A stretch of DNA of 64,000 nucleotides from RYN-230 sp963711705 (GTDB lineage: Bacteria > Actinomycetota > Actinomycetes > Streptosporangiales > Streptosporangiaceae): assembly GCA_963711705.1 (NCBI GenBank), contig CAVQFM010000007.1:124001-188000 (forward strand), in the 5' to 3' direction. Made by a program: the position numbers and the translations under genes. The notes beneath the pieces were generated by a model. The model was not told where the DNA came from. It saw nothing but the letters and a program-made list of their open reading frames with translations, and did no database searches. This document shows, piece after piece, positions 34,603-43,819 of the stretch. How positions within the stretch are numbered: the stretch's first letter is position 1; each line of letters begins with the position of its first letter.

Positions 34603-35768
34603 TCCGGGTCCCCGGTGAGCGGCGCACCCTTGGCGAAGTGCGGCCGGAGCTGATTGTCGTACATGTTCAGCGCGGACCCGATGGCCATGTGCATGTCGAG
34701 GTACTTGTACGTGCCCAGGCGGCCGCCGAAAAGCACACCCGGTTCGCGCGCGGCCAGCTCACGGTAGGCCAGCAGCCGGGCCCGGTCTTCTGCCGTATTG
34801 ATCGGGTAATAAGGCTCATCACCGCGATCGGCAAAGCGCGAGAATTCACGCATGATCACTGTTCTGTCCTTCGGGTACCAGTCGCGCTCGGGATGGAAAT
34901 GCCGGAACTCGTGGATGCGGGTAAACGGGACGTCCTCGTCCGCGTAATTCATCACCGGCGTTCCCTGGAAGTCCCCGGTGGGGAGCACCTGCATCTCGAA
35001 GTCGAGGGTACGCCAGCCCAGGTCGCCGGCGGCGTAACCGAAGTACGCGTCGAGCGGCCCGGTGTACACGACCGGCACGTTGCCCAGCACGTCGTCCCGC
35101 AGCTGGGCGAAGTCGGTGTTCAGCCGCACCTCGATGTTCGGGTGGTCGGCCATCCGCTCCAGCCACGCGGTGTACCCGTCGACCGGCAGCCCTTCGTAGG
35201 TGTCGCTGAAGTAGCGGTTGTTGAACGTGTAGCGCACCGGCAGCCGGGTGATGATTTCCGGCGGCAGGTTGACCGGGTCGGTCTGCCACTGCTTGTAGGT
35301 GTAGCCGCGGATGAACGCCTCGTAGAGGGGCCGGCCGATCAGCGACACAGCCTTTTCTTCCAGATTGGCGGCCCGGCCCGCGGCCAATTCCGCGGACTGC
35401 TCGGCGATCAGCGCCCGCGCCTCGTCCGGGGACATCACCGCACCGAAGTACTCGCAGATCGTGCCGAGGTTGATCGGCATCGGGTAGACCCGGCCCTTGT
35501 ACACCGTGAACACCCGGTGCTGGTAACCGGTGAAGCCGGTGAACTGGCTGGCGTACTCCCAGATGCGGGTGTTCGACGTGTGGAACAGGTGCGCGCCGTA
35601 GCGGTGAATCTCGATCCCGGTCTGCGGCTCCGGCTCGCTGTACGCGTTGCCGCCGATGTGCTCCCGGCGCTCCAGGATGAGCACCCGCAGGCCCAGGTCG
35701 CGGGTGCACCGCTCGGCGATGGTCAGGCCGAAGAAGCCGGACCCGACGATGACGAGGTCGGCGTTCAC
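34599..35768 (-). CDS. glf: UDP-galactopyranose mutase
   Basis: A 389-residue flavoenzyme that interconverts UDP-galactopyranose and UDP-galactofuranose. FAD-binding GSGFFGLTIAER at the N-terminus, ERREHIGGNAYSE, the conserved RYGAHLFHTSN, and FGGRLGTYKYLDMHMAI near the C-terminus are all intact. It is flanked by 4-base overlaps with a GT2 gene upstream and glfT2 downstream, forming a galactofuranan operon. Confidence 0.96.
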   Translation of the reverse strand: MNADLVIVGSGFFGLTIAERCTRDLGLRVLILERREHIGGNAYSEPEPQTGIEIHRYGAHLFHTSNTRIWEYASQFTGFTGYQHRVFTVYKGRVYPMPINLGTICEYFGAVMSPDEARALIAEQSAELAAGRAANLEEKAVSLIGRPLYEAFIRGYTYKQWQTDPVNLPPEIITRLPVRYTFNNRYFSDTYEGLPVDGYTAWLERMADHPNIEVRLNTDFAQLRDDVLGNVPVVYTGPLDAYFGYAAGDLGWRTLDFEMQVLPTGDFQGTPVMNYADEDVPFTRIHEFRHFHPERDWYPKDRTVIMREFSRFADRGDEPYYPINTAEDRARLLAYRELAAREPGVLFGGRLGTYKYLDMHMAIGSALNMYDNQLRPHFAKGAPLTGDPE

Positions 35769-36670
35769 CGCTGCACCGGGAGTTCACGCTGGGCCGGGCC
35801 GCCGGGCAGATAGTCACCCTCCGCGGGGTCGGACGGCGTGCCGGTGCTTTCGGTGTAGTGCGCGACGATGGGCCGGTACACGGCCCGGCGGAAGCGCCAC
35901 GGGATGAGCCGGTAGCCCCCCCGGACCAGCACGTTGCGCAGGTACTCGACGGGGGTGGTGAACCCCTGGCGGCGGAACTCCCGCTGCAGCCGCAGTTCCG
36001 AGCGGAGCAGGTCCAGGCCACCCCGGCGCTTGAACGACGTCGCGCCGACCCGGTAGTAGACCAGTGGCTCGGCCACGTTGACCGCCCGGGCCCCGTTCTG
36101 CAGCATGCGGGCGAACAGCGCGTAGTCCTCCATCAGCGGGAGGTCGCCGTAGCCGCCCACGGCCAGCACCGCATGCTTGCGGTAGACCACGGTCGGGTGG
36201 TTGAACGGGTCGTGCATCCGCGCGTAGCGCTGGATCTGGGCCGGGTCGGTGGGCGGGACCCGCTGGCCGACGATGTTGCCGGTGTCCCCGACGAACTCCA
36301 GCAGCCCGCCCCCCACGATGTCCGCGTCCTGGATGAGCGGCACTTCCACCGCGAACCGGTGCGGCATGGCCACGTCGTCGGCATCCATCCGCGCGATCAC
36401 GTCGAACTGGCTGGCGGCCAGGCCACGGTCCAGGGCCGGGCCGAGGCCGCCGTTGCGCGGCAGCGGGACCAGGGTCACCGGGACCGGGCTGCCCGCCACC
36501 AGGTCATCCAGGCAATCGGCCAGCTCGGGCCGGACCGGGCCGTCCCGGACGATGACCACCTGCGCCGGGCGCAGAGTCTGGTCGTCGACCGCACTGCGGA
36601 ATGCCCGCCGAAGGTAGTCCGGCCGGTCGCCGTCGTATACCGAGAGCAGGAGCGTGAAGGGCTCGTGCAT
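35765..36670 (-). CDS. Family 2 glycosyltransferase
   Basis: A 301-residue GT-A enzyme: FTLLLSVYDGDRPDYLRRAF at the start, the DXD motif in VIARMDADDVAMPHR, and PLMEDYALFARML toward the end of the catalytic domain. First gene of the galactofuranan operon; its stop overlaps the glf start. The ATG at 36670 begins MHEPFTLLLS; the open frame extends to 36835 but that part has no family similarity. Probably adds a sugar to a cell-surface glycan; acceptor unknown. Confidence 0.88.
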   Translation of the reverse strand: MHEPFTLLLSVYDGDRPDYLRRAFRSAVDDQTLRPAQVVIVRDGPVRPELADCLDDLVAGSPVPVTLVPLPRNGGLGPALDRGLAASQFDVIARMDADDVAMPHRFAVEVPLIQDADIVGGGLLEFVGDTGNIVGQRVPPTDPAQIQRYARMHDPFNHPTVVYRKHAVLAVGGYGDLPLMEDYALFARMLQNGARAVNVAEPLVYYRVGATSFKRRGGLDLLRSELRLQREFRRQGFTTPVEYLRNVLVRGGYRLIPWRFRRAVYRPIVAHYTESTGTPSDPAEGDYLPGGPAQRELPVQR

Positions 36671-36854
36671 ATGCCGGATTTGCCTTCCGTCTGTGGAGAA
36701 GTGGGCACCGCGGCGAATATCAGGCCGGGCGGGCCGATGCCACTTTACGGCAGCTATGCCCCGGCCTGCCCGGCTTACCGGCGAGCGCGCACCCCCGTTG
36801 TGTGGTCTACCCTGAGCCTGCATCGGCATCACCAACGACCGATAAGGTGTCCGG

Positions 36855-38093
36855 ATGGCATCGGTCTACCTGCACATCGGCGAGCCTAAGACAGGTACTA
36901 CCTTCGTGCAGCAGGTCATGTGGCGCAACCGCGCCGCGCTGGCCGCGCAGGGTGTCGTGCTGCCGGGGCACCATCCGCAGGACCATTTCCGGGCCAGCCA
37001 GGATCTTCGCGGCATCGAGAAGCTGCCCAGCGACCCGGCCGGGTCGTGGACCGGCGAGTGGGACATCCTGGCCCACGAGGCCCGGCACGCGCCGCGGGCC
37101 GCGGTCATCTCGCACGAGCTGTTCTCGGCCGCCGATGCCCCGCAGGCCGAGCACGCGGTGCGCTCTCTGCAGCCCGCCGAGGTGCACATCACGGCGACCG
37201 TGCGGGACATGGCGTCGCTGCTGCCCGCGGAGTGGCAGGAAACGGTCAAGCACCGCAGCACGCGGGGCTGGCAGGACTGGCTCGGCGACGTGATCGACCG
37301 GGAGTCCGTGTCCGCCGACCGGCGCCAGTGGTGGTTCTGGCGGGTCCACGACACCCTGGCCATTCTGGATATCTGGTCCCGGTACGTGCCCGCGGAGCGG
37401 ATCCACGTGATCACCACCCCGCCACCGGGATCCGGCACCGGCGTGCTCTGGCAGCGGTTCGCGGGCCTGATCGGCGTGGACCCGGACCGCGCGGACCTCA
37501 GCGTGGCCCGGGCCAACACCTCCCTCGGCCTGCCCGAGACCGAGTTCCTGCGGCGGCTGAACCAGGCCCTGCCCGGCCCCGACGAGGTGCCCGACTGGTT
37601 CTACATGTGGACGGTCAAGGAGGGCATCGCGCACCGGGCCCTGGCGCAGCGGCCACGCGAGGGACGGCTGGTGCTGCCCGCCGACCGGGACGCCTGGGCC
37701 AAGGAGCAGGCGGAGACGCTGATCGCCGGGCTGGCCGGCGCGGGCTACGACGTGCTCGGCGACCCCGGTGAGCTGCGGCCGCGGCCGCCAGCCGCCACCG
37801 CTGGCCCCGGTGACCAGCCGGGCAGCCAGCCGGACAGCCAGCTGCTGGACGCGGCCGTCTCGGCCGCGGCGGCCCTGGTCGTCAACCAGTACCACAAGGA
37901 GCATCCGGCGGCCCGGCCGCGGCCGGGCCGGGGCGCGCGGGGCCTGGCCAGCCGGGTCGAGTCGGCGGTCGCCGCCTCACCCCGGCTGAAGCGGACCGTG
38001 CGCGAGCTGAGCAGCCGCTACCCGGCGGCCCGGCGGCTGCGCGTCATGGCCTGGCAGGCCATGGAGCGGACCCGGGCGCGTGGCCGCTCCTAG
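36855..38093 (+). CDS. Sulfotransferase-like P-loop protein
   Basis: A 412-residue protein. The N-terminal VYLHIGEPKTGTTFVQQVM is the PAPS-binding 5'-phosphosulfate loop of sulfotransferases, and ELFSAADAPQAE plus VRDMASLLPAEWQETVKH match the middle of the family. A C-terminal extension of about 110 residues is Pro/Ala/Arg-rich and helical. It is divergent from the galactofuranan operon and overlaps the next glycosyltransferase gene by 14 bases. Sulfation of a surface glycan or lipid is a reasonable inference. Confidence 0.78.
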   Translation: MASVYLHIGEPKTGTTFVQQVMWRNRAALAAQGVVLPGHHPQDHFRASQDLRGIEKLPSDPAGSWTGEWDILAHEARHAPRAAVISHELFSAADAPQAEHAVRSLQPAEVHITATVRDMASLLPAEWQETVKHRSTRGWQDWLGDVIDRESVSADRRQWWFWRVHDTLAILDIWSRYVPAERIHVITTPPPGSGTGVLWQRFAGLIGVDPDRADLSVARANTSLGLPETEFLRRLNQALPGPDEVPDWFYMWTVKEGIAHRALAQRPREGRLVLPADRDAWAKEQAETLIAGLAGAGYDVLGDPGELRPRPPAATAGPGDQPGSQPDSQLLDAAVSAAAALVVNQYHKEHPAARPRPGRGARGLASRVESAVAASPRLKRTVRELSSRYPAARRLRVMAWQAMERTRARGRS

Positions 38094-39057
38094 CCCGCGG
38101 CCCAGCCACGGCGGCGGGCCGGCCGGGCGGGTCACCGCCGTGCTGGTCACCTACAACCGGCGTGAGCTGCTGCTCGAATCGCTGGCCGCGCTTTACGCGC
38201 AGAGCCTGCCGCCGGACGAGGTCATCGTGGTGGACAACGCCTCGACCGACGACAGCGCCGCCGCGGTGCGCACCAAGTTCCCGGCCGCGCGGCTGGCCGT
38301 GCTCGACCGCAACACCGGCGGGGCGGGCGGGTTCGCCTACGGGATGGCGCTGGCCCTGGCCGGGCCGGCCGAGCTCATCTGGCTGATGGACGACGACACC
38401 GTGCCCGAGCCGGGCGCGCTGGCCGCGCTGCTGGCCGCGCGCGACCACCAGCCCGCGGCCCCCCCGGCGCTGATCGCCAGCCGGGTGGTGTGGACCGACG
38501 GGCGGCCGCACCCGATGAACACGCCGCGGGCCAAGCCGTTCGCGACCAGGGCGGAGCGGGCGGCCGCCGCGGCGGCCGGCTGCACGGCGATCCGGTCGGC
38601 GTCGTTCGTGTCCATCCTGGTGGACGCGGCCGTGTGCCGGGAGCGCGGCCTGCCGCAGGCTGACTACTTCCTGTGGAACGACGACTTCGAGTTCACCACC
38701 CGGCTGCTGCGCGGCCGGGTGGGCTGGCTCTGCCCGGCCAGCGTGGTGGTGCACAAGACCGCGGCGTTCGGGTCCACCGACGCCGACCCGGGCCAGCGCT
38801 TCTTCTACGAGGTGCGGAACAAGGTGTGGACGCTGCGGGCCAGCGCGCCGCTGGCCCCGGCCGAGCGGGTGCTGTACGGCGGGGCGACGGTGCGCCGCTG
38901 GGCCCGCACCTTCGCCCGGTCAGCCGACCGGCGCACCCTGTGGTCCTGCCTGGTCAAGGGCGTGTCGGCCGGCCTGCGGAGCCGGCCGCGGCCCACCGAG
39001 CAGGTACTGGCGTCGGCCGGCCTGACGCTGCCCGCCCGCGAGCCACGCGATAGTTAG
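38080..39057 (+). CDS. Family 2 glycosyltransferase, GlfT1-like
   Basis: A 325-residue GT2 enzyme. VTAVLVTYNRRELLLESLAA, VIVVDNASTDDS, RNTGGAGGFAYGM and the DXD motif LIWLMDDDTVPEPG resemble rhamnosyl-/galactofuranosyltransferases that prime galactan (GlfT1 group). The motif WNDDFEFTTRLL supplies the catalytic-base region. GTG start at 38080 inside the end of the sulfotransferase gene. Convergent with the next gene, with overlapping stop codons. GlfT1 function is plausible given glf and glfT2 nearby but not proven. Confidence 0.82.
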   Translation: MAAPSPRPSHGGGPAGRVTAVLVTYNRRELLLESLAALYAQSLPPDEVIVVDNASTDDSAAAVRTKFPAARLAVLDRNTGGAGGFAYGMALALAGPAELIWLMDDDTVPEPGALAALLAARDHQPAAPPALIASRVVWTDGRPHPMNTPRAKPFATRAERAAAAAAGCTAIRSASFVSILVDAAVCRERGLPQADYFLWNDDFEFTTRLLRGRVGWLCPASVVVHKTAAFGSTDADPGQRFFYEVRNKVWTLRASAPLAPAERVLYGGATVRRWARTFARSADRRTLWSCLVKGVSAGLRSRPRPTEQVLASAGLTLPAREPRDS

Positions 39058-40622
39058 CCGGCCGGGGCGGCCGGGCCGGGAGCGGGCCCGTCCGGCGTCT
39101 CGCCCGCCGTGCGGCCGAGGCTCAGCAGGGCGGAGAAGCCCAGCACGCCAGCGGGCGGCAGGGTGACCGTGGCGGGCAGCATGTAGCGCCAGGAGAACTC
39201 GAACACGTCCGGCGCGAGCAGCAGCACGACCGCGGTGCCGGTGAACAGCAGGCCGCCCACGGCCAGTGCGCGAGTACGCGGGCTGCCCCGGCGCAGCAAC
39301 GCCAGCACCGAGCCGGCCAGGCCGGCGATCGCGAACAGGGCGAGCAGCGGGCCCGGCGTGAATCCACCGTCCAGCTGGTAGGACCGCAGGAACGACGCGA
39401 TCGGGTGATTGACCTGGGCGGGCCCGCCGTAGGACGGCTTGAGCACGCTGAAGTGGAACGGGCCGAACAGCTTCGTCTGCACGCCGACCACGATCGCGTT
39501 GCCCGGGCCCAGCTGGGTCCAGTGCGGGTAGACCGGGTAATGGGTCTGGAACTGCCAGCGCCAGATGGGCGCGATCCACGGGCTCGGGTCCCGGGTCACC
39601 GAGAACAGGCGCAGCGAATCCCCGGCGATCCCGCCCGCTATCCGCAGCGGCTGATGGCTCTTGATCGCCGAGGTCAGCTCGGAGATCAGCTGGCCCCGCT
39701 TGGCGCCGGGCGGGATAGGCGTGCTGAACAGCGGCGAGTACTTGGAGTGCTCCAGCCAGTCCGGGCCGAACCGCTGCTCGGCCGGGGTCGGGCAGAGCGG
39801 CCGCACATCCGCGGGCAGCCGCAGGGTGGCACAGTCCGCCGCGGACACCACCCGGCCGACCGTGCTCTGCCCGCGGGCCAGCCAGAAGTGCCCGGTGCGG
39901 ACGTAGGAGACGCTGCAATAGACCACGATCGGCACGGCGAACGCCACCACCAGCGCGATCCCGGTGCGGATGACCCGCCCGGTGCCGGCCATGGCCACCA
40001 GCAGGAACAGCACCGCCGGGAAGATCAGCAGTTCGCCGATCTGGCGGACCGGGGCCGACGAGCCGAGGATCAGGCCGGCCACCGCCGCCACCGGCACGCT
40101 CAGCACCGGGCGCCACAGCAGCAGGCCCAGCCCGGCCACCAGCAGGACCTCGAACCAGACGTCAGGCATGATCATCTGCTCGATCTGCACCTGGTAGGCG
40201 TCCAGCAGCACCGGCGCGGCGGCCAGCGCGGCCAGCCACCGGTTGGTGCCGCGGCGCAGCAGTATCACGTACAGCGCGGCGCCCAGGGCCAGGCCGGCCA
40301 GGTGCTGGACGGCGGCGACCACGGTCAGGTTGCCGACCAGCAGCAGCGGCCGCAGCACCACCAGGTACCCGAGCGGGTCGGAACCGGGCGACGCGCCGTA
40401 CAGGTACTTGAGGGTATCCACGTAGATCAGCGCGGGCTGGTAGGCGATCAGCGCCAGCACCCGCAGCACCAGGCCGGCCACCAGCAGCGCCCCGATCAGC
40501 CAGTGGGTGCGCAGCGTGGCCAGGGACAGGAAACGCCCGGATTTGCCTGGCCGGCCGGTGGCCGTGCCCGGCTCACCGGGCGCGGCCGGCCCGATCACCC
40601 CGTCGGCCCGGGTATCGGTCAT
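39054..40622 (-). CDS. Polytopic membrane protein, GT39/ArnT-like glycosyltransferase superfamily
   Basis: A 522-residue protein with about 11-12 membrane helices. After a Gly/Pro-rich N-terminus, LIGALLVAGLVLRVLALIAY leads to an acidic loop (PALIYVDTLKYLYGASPGSDPL) of the type that holds the catalytic aspartate in GT-C enzymes, and a large extracytoplasmic loop occupies about residues 240-385. It probably uses a polyprenyl-phosphate sugar. The stop overlaps the convergent GlfT1-like gene stop. Substrate unknown. Confidence 0.75.
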   Translation of the reverse strand: MTDTRADGVIGPAAPGEPGTATGRPGKSGRFLSLATLRTHWLIGALLVAGLVLRVLALIAYQPALIYVDTLKYLYGASPGSDPLGYLVVLRPLLLVGNLTVVAAVQHLAGLALGAALYVILLRRGTNRWLAALAAAPVLLDAYQVQIEQMIMPDVWFEVLLVAGLGLLLWRPVLSVPVAAVAGLILGSSAPVRQIGELLIFPAVLFLLVAMAGTGRVIRTGIALVVAFAVPIVVYCSVSYVRTGHFWLARGQSTVGRVVSAADCATLRLPADVRPLCPTPAEQRFGPDWLEHSKYSPLFSTPIPPGAKRGQLISELTSAIKSHQPLRIAGGIAGDSLRLFSVTRDPSPWIAPIWRWQFQTHYPVYPHWTQLGPGNAIVVGVQTKLFGPFHFSVLKPSYGGPAQVNHPIASFLRSYQLDGGFTPGPLLALFAIAGLAGSVLALLRRGSPRTRALAVGGLLFTGTAVVLLLAPDVFEFSWRYMLPATVTLPPAGVLGFSALLSLGRTAGETPDGPAPGPAAPAG

Positions 40623-40768
40623 GCCGCAAGGCGCGGGGACGGCGCCGCCGGGCGCACGGCAGACGGCCAGCCGGGACGCGCGGCGGTGGCCCTGAGCGCG
40701 CGGGGCAGCATTCCTGGCTCCTTCATGACGGGCGGCGACGGCCGGAGATTCGAGAGCAACATCATCTA

Positions 40769-41545
40769 CTACGGTGCCGTCTCAGAAACACTTGATTCTA
40801 CTATTTGGCCGTCCGCCCCCTCAGGCCAGTGCCCAGCGGGCCGCCGGGGCTGCGGCCAGTAAATGGCCGTGGCGTCGTCCCGGGTCTTGGCCCGGGGCCA
40901 GCGGGTGCCGTCCGGGTCGGCGTCCTCGGCCGCGCGGACCTGGCCGATCAGCTCGGCCGGGCCGGGCCCGCGCAGCACGGCCAGCAGGCCGGGCCAGCTG
41001 AGCACGCCGTACCGGTCGGTGATGCGGGTAGCGCCGTCGCTGAGCAGGGCGATGCCGCGCAGCCCGGCCAGCGGCAGCGTGGTGGTGCGGGCCTGCCCGG
41101 CCGCGCCCGGGCTCACGCTGGCCGCCCGGTGATCGTCGGTGAGCACCAGCGGGTCCCGGTCCGGCCCGTAGTCGGCCGCGATGACCGAGTCGGACAGGGC
41201 GAGCAGGTCGGCCCCGCCCGGGGTGACCCGGACCGCGGTCACCGTGGCCGCCGGGGTGGCCGGGTTGGCCAGATCGCAGGTGGTTTCGTGGCTGGCCCGG
41301 ACCGCGGCGATGGCCGCGGCCAGCGCGTCGGCCAGCGGCGGCGCCGGGTCGGCGGTGATCGCGCCGAGCAGGGCACTGCCCAGGGTGCGGGCGTACCAGG
41401 CCACGCCGTGCCGGCATCCGGTGTCCCGGGTCCGGGGCACGGTGGTGCACCCGTCCAGCAGCACGGCCGCGCCGGGCGCGACCGCGGCGAAGTCCTCGTT
41501 GGGCCAGCCCGGGGTGCCCGGGTCGGTGGCCAGCGTGACCTGCAT
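40769..41545 (-). CDS. PP2C-like protein phosphatase
   Basis: A 258-residue protein with the metal-binding pattern of PP2C phosphatases: NEDFAAV near residue 16, LLDGCTTV (D31), LLSDGATRI (about 177) and RDDATAIYW (about 230). The typical DGHGG loop is altered to DGCTT. A cytoplasmic Ser/Thr phosphatase is likely; the Ser/Thr kinase at 7703 is the only obvious kinase in the window. AGGAGG lies five bases before the ATG. The far longer open frame to 42385 is antisense to the dioxygenase gene. Confidence 0.8.
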   Translation of the reverse strand: MQVTLATDPGTPGWPNEDFAAVAPGAAVLLDGCTTVPRTRDTGCRHGVAWYARTLGSALLGAITADPAPPLADALAAAIAAVRASHETTCDLANPATPAATVTAVRVTPGGADLLALSDSVIAADYGPDRDPLVLTDDHRAASVSPGAAGQARTTTLPLAGLRGIALLSDGATRITDRYGVLSWPGLLAVLRGPGPAELIGQVRAAEDADPDGTRWPRAKTRDDATAIYWPQPRRPAGHWPEGADGQIVESSVSETAP

Positions 41546-41605
41546 CGGCCTCCTGTCAGTTCGCGTCACGGTCGCAGTATGCCTGGGTGGGTAAGGTGCC
41601 GTCCC

Positions 41606-42415
41606 ATGGACCCGTTGCGTGCCGAGAACGAGCTGGCGGCGGCCTTCGCCCGGGACGGCGTGGTGTGCGTCCGCGCCGTCCTCGGCCCCGCCGAGGTGGA
41701 CCTGGCCGCCCGGGCCATCGAGGCCGTGCTGGCCCGCCCGGGCCCGCTGGCCCAGGTGGCCAGCCAGGCTGATGACCCCGGCACGTTCACCGAGGACTTC
41801 TGCCGGTGGCCGGAGATACCGGAGATCGAGCAGCTGGCCCGGCGATCCCGGGTACCCGGGATCGCCGCGGCCCTGATGGCCACCGACCAGGTCCGCTTCT
41901 ACCACGATCACGTGCTGGTCAAGGAGGGCCGGACCGAGCAGCGCACGCCCTGGCACCAGGACCAGCCGTACTACAACGTCGACGGCCGGGGGGTGAGCGC
42001 GTGGATCCCGGTGGACCCGGTCCCGGAGGCCGGCTGCCTGGAGCTGGTGGCCGGCTCGCACCGCGGGCCGTGGCTGCTGCCGCGCACCTTCCTCAGCCAC
42101 GAAGCCCGCTGGTTTCCCGAGGGCAGCCTGGCCGAGCTGCCCGACATCGAGGCCGACCGGAGCGCGTTCGACATCCGCCGCTTCGACCTGGCGCCCGGTG
42201 ACGCGATCTTCTTCGACTTCCTGTCCGTGCACGGGGCGCCCGGGTTCCCCTATGACACGCGCCGCCGGGTGCTGTCCCTGCGCTACCTGTCCGCGTCCGC
42301 CCGGCACGCGCCGCGGCCCTGGCGCACCTCGCCGCCGTTCGAGGGCCTGGCCAGCGAACTGCCCGCCGGGGCGGCCATGGACCACCCGCTGTTCCCGGTG
42401 GTGTGGCCGGCATGA
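41606..42415 (+). CDS. Phytanoyl-CoA dioxygenase (PhyH) family protein
   Basis: A 269-residue Fe(II)/2-oxoglutarate oxygenase. Iron ligands H117-x-D119 (TPWHQDQPYY) and H209 (LSVHGAPG), with the 2-oxoglutarate arginine in the RRRVLSLRY segment. AAGGTG precedes the ATG by seven bases. It overlaps the HAD gene by ATGA, so they form a two-gene operon divergent from the PP2C gene. Substrate unknown; the family hydroxylates acyl-CoAs and many small metabolites. Confidence 0.88.
   Translation: MDPLRAENELAAAFARDGVVCVRAVLGPAEVDLAARAIEAVLARPGPLAQVASQADDPGTFTEDFCRWPEIPEIEQLARRSRVPGIAAALMATDQVRFYHDHVLVKEGRTEQRTPWHQDQPYYNVDGRGVSAWIPVDPVPEAGCLELVAGSHRGPWLLPRTFLSHEARWFPEGSLAELPDIEADRSAFDIRRFDLAPGDAIFFDFLSVHGAPGFPYDTRRRVLSLRYLSASARHAPRPWRTSPPFEGLASELPAGAAMDHPLFPVVWPA
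41841..41866. repeat. Perfect 26-base palindrome inside the PhyH gene
   Basis: Thirteen-base arms meet without spacer (left arm GGCGATCCCGGGT, right arm its exact complement). It encodes R-R-S-R-V-P-G-I-A in a surface region between conserved motifs. Purpose unknown; it may be chance in a GC-rich gene or a protein-binding site. Confidence 0.6.
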
Positions 42416-43131
42416 CCGGGCTGCGGGTCCTGCTCTTCGACGTGTTCGGCACCCTGGTCGACTGGCGGTCCAGCCTGATCGGCATCGCGGCCGCGGCCGC
42501 GGCCGGCGAGGGCGTGCAGGCGGACTGGGCCCCGGTGGTGGATGACTGGCGCCGTGCCTACCAGCCCGCGCTGGACCAGGCCCGCACCGAGGCCACCTGG
42601 CGCGACCTCGACACCATCCAGCGCGAGACGCTGGCCAGCGTGCTCGCCCGGCACCACATCACGCTGTCCGCCGCCGCCCAGGAAACGCTGGTCCGCGGCT
42701 GGCGGCAGCTGCGGCCCTGGCCGGACAGCCAGGCTGGACTGGACCGGCTGCGCCGCAGGCACGTCACGGCCACGCTGTCCAACGGCCACCTGGCCCTGCT
42801 CGCCGACCTGCTCAGATTCGCCGGCCTGCGGGTGGACGCGCTGCTCTCGGCGCAGCTGGCGGCCAGCTACAAGCCCGCCCCCGAGGTATACCGCACCGCC
42901 GTGCGGCTGCTGGACTGCCCGCCCGGGGAGGCCGGGATGGTGGCCGCGCACCCCACCGACCTGATCGCGGCCGCAGCGGTCGGCCTGCGGCCGATCTTCG
43001 TCCGCCGGCCGCTGGAATGGGGTCCAGGCCGCGAGCCGGACCGCCCGCCAGCCCTGGATGGCCTGATGGACACCGCCGGGCTCGACCAGCTGGCCGAGGT
43101 GCTGGACGGTCAGCGCCCGGGCTGCGGCTGA
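42412..43131 (+). CDS. HAD-superfamily hydrolase, haloacid dehalogenase type II-like
   Basis: A 239-residue HAD enzyme. Nucleophile D10 in VLLFDVFGTLVDW, motif II as TLSNGHLA, lysine in SYKPAPEVYR and a late AAHPTDLIAA in place of the usual AAHxxDL of type II haloacid dehalogenases. The arrangement suggests dehalogenase or phosphatase activity on a small organic acid. Start overlaps the PhyH stop. Confidence 0.88.
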   Translation: MTGLRVLLFDVFGTLVDWRSSLIGIAAAAAAGEGVQADWAPVVDDWRRAYQPALDQARTEATWRDLDTIQRETLASVLARHHITLSAAAQETLVRGWRQLRPWPDSQAGLDRLRRRHVTATLSNGHLALLADLLRFAGLRVDALLSAQLAASYKPAPEVYRTAVRLLDCPPGEAGMVAAHPTDLIAAAAVGLRPIFVRRPLEWGPGREPDRPPALDGLMDTAGLDQLAEVLDGQRPGCG

Positions 43132-43224
43132 CCGCACCCGCGGCCGGGTGCCCGGACCAGGGTGCTGGGCCTAAGGTGAGCAGGCGGGCTGGCCGCACGG
43201 CGGCCACGCCCAGGGGGAGGGGAC

Positions 43225-43788
43225 ATGGACATCCCGGCGATGCTGGGCCGCGCCGTGGCCGAATTCGGGGCCCGGGTCGAGCAGATCGGCAGCGGCCAGT
43301 GGCAGGCGGCCACGCCCGACGACGACTGGGCCGTCCGCGACCTGGTGAACCACGTCGTGGGCGAGGACTTGTGGGCGCCGCCGCTGCTGGCTGGCTCCAC
43401 CATCGCTGAGGTGGGCGACCGGTTCGACGGTGACGTGCTCGGCACCGACCCGAAGGCGGCCTGGGCCGCCGCGGCCACGCAGGCGGTGCGGGCCGCGGAA
43501 GCTGACGGCGCGATGGACCGGATCGTGCACCTGTCGTTCGGCGACTTTCCCGGCCGCGACTACACGCTGCAGCTGTTCGCCGACCACCTGATTCATGCCT
43601 GGGACCTGGCCCGGGCGATCGGCGCGGACGAGCGGCTGGACCCGGAGCTGGTCGGGCCCTGCGCGACCTGGTTCGCGGCCGTGGAGGACGCTTACCGCAG
43701 CGCGGGCGCGATCGCCGAACGGCCGCCGGTGCCGGCCGGGGCGGACGCCCAGACCCGGCTGCTGGCCCAGTTCGGCCGGCGCGCCTGA
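43225..43788 (+). CDS. TIGR03086-family metal-binding protein (DinB/mycothiol maleylpyruvate isomerase-like)
   Basis: A 187-residue four-helix-bundle protein. DWAVRDLVNHVVGED and ADHLIHAWDLARAIG carry the histidines typical of the DinB/MDMPI metal site. Members act as mycothiol- or metal-dependent isomerases/transferases, or are uncharacterised. A strong GGGGAGGGG precedes the ATG by 3-5 bases. It lies 31 bases before a GMC oxidoreductase on the same strand, so co-expression is likely. Confidence 0.85.
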   Translation: MDIPAMLGRAVAEFGARVEQIGSGQWQAATPDDDWAVRDLVNHVVGEDLWAPPLLAGSTIAEVGDRFDGDVLGTDPKAAWAAAATQAVRAAEADGAMDRIVHLSFGDFPGRDYTLQLFADHLIHAWDLARAIGADERLDPELVGPCATWFAAVEDAYRSAGAIAERPPVPAGADAQTRLLAQFGRRA

Positions 43789-43819
43789 CGGCGATCGCGC
43801 CGGGTACCGGGAGGTTCTC

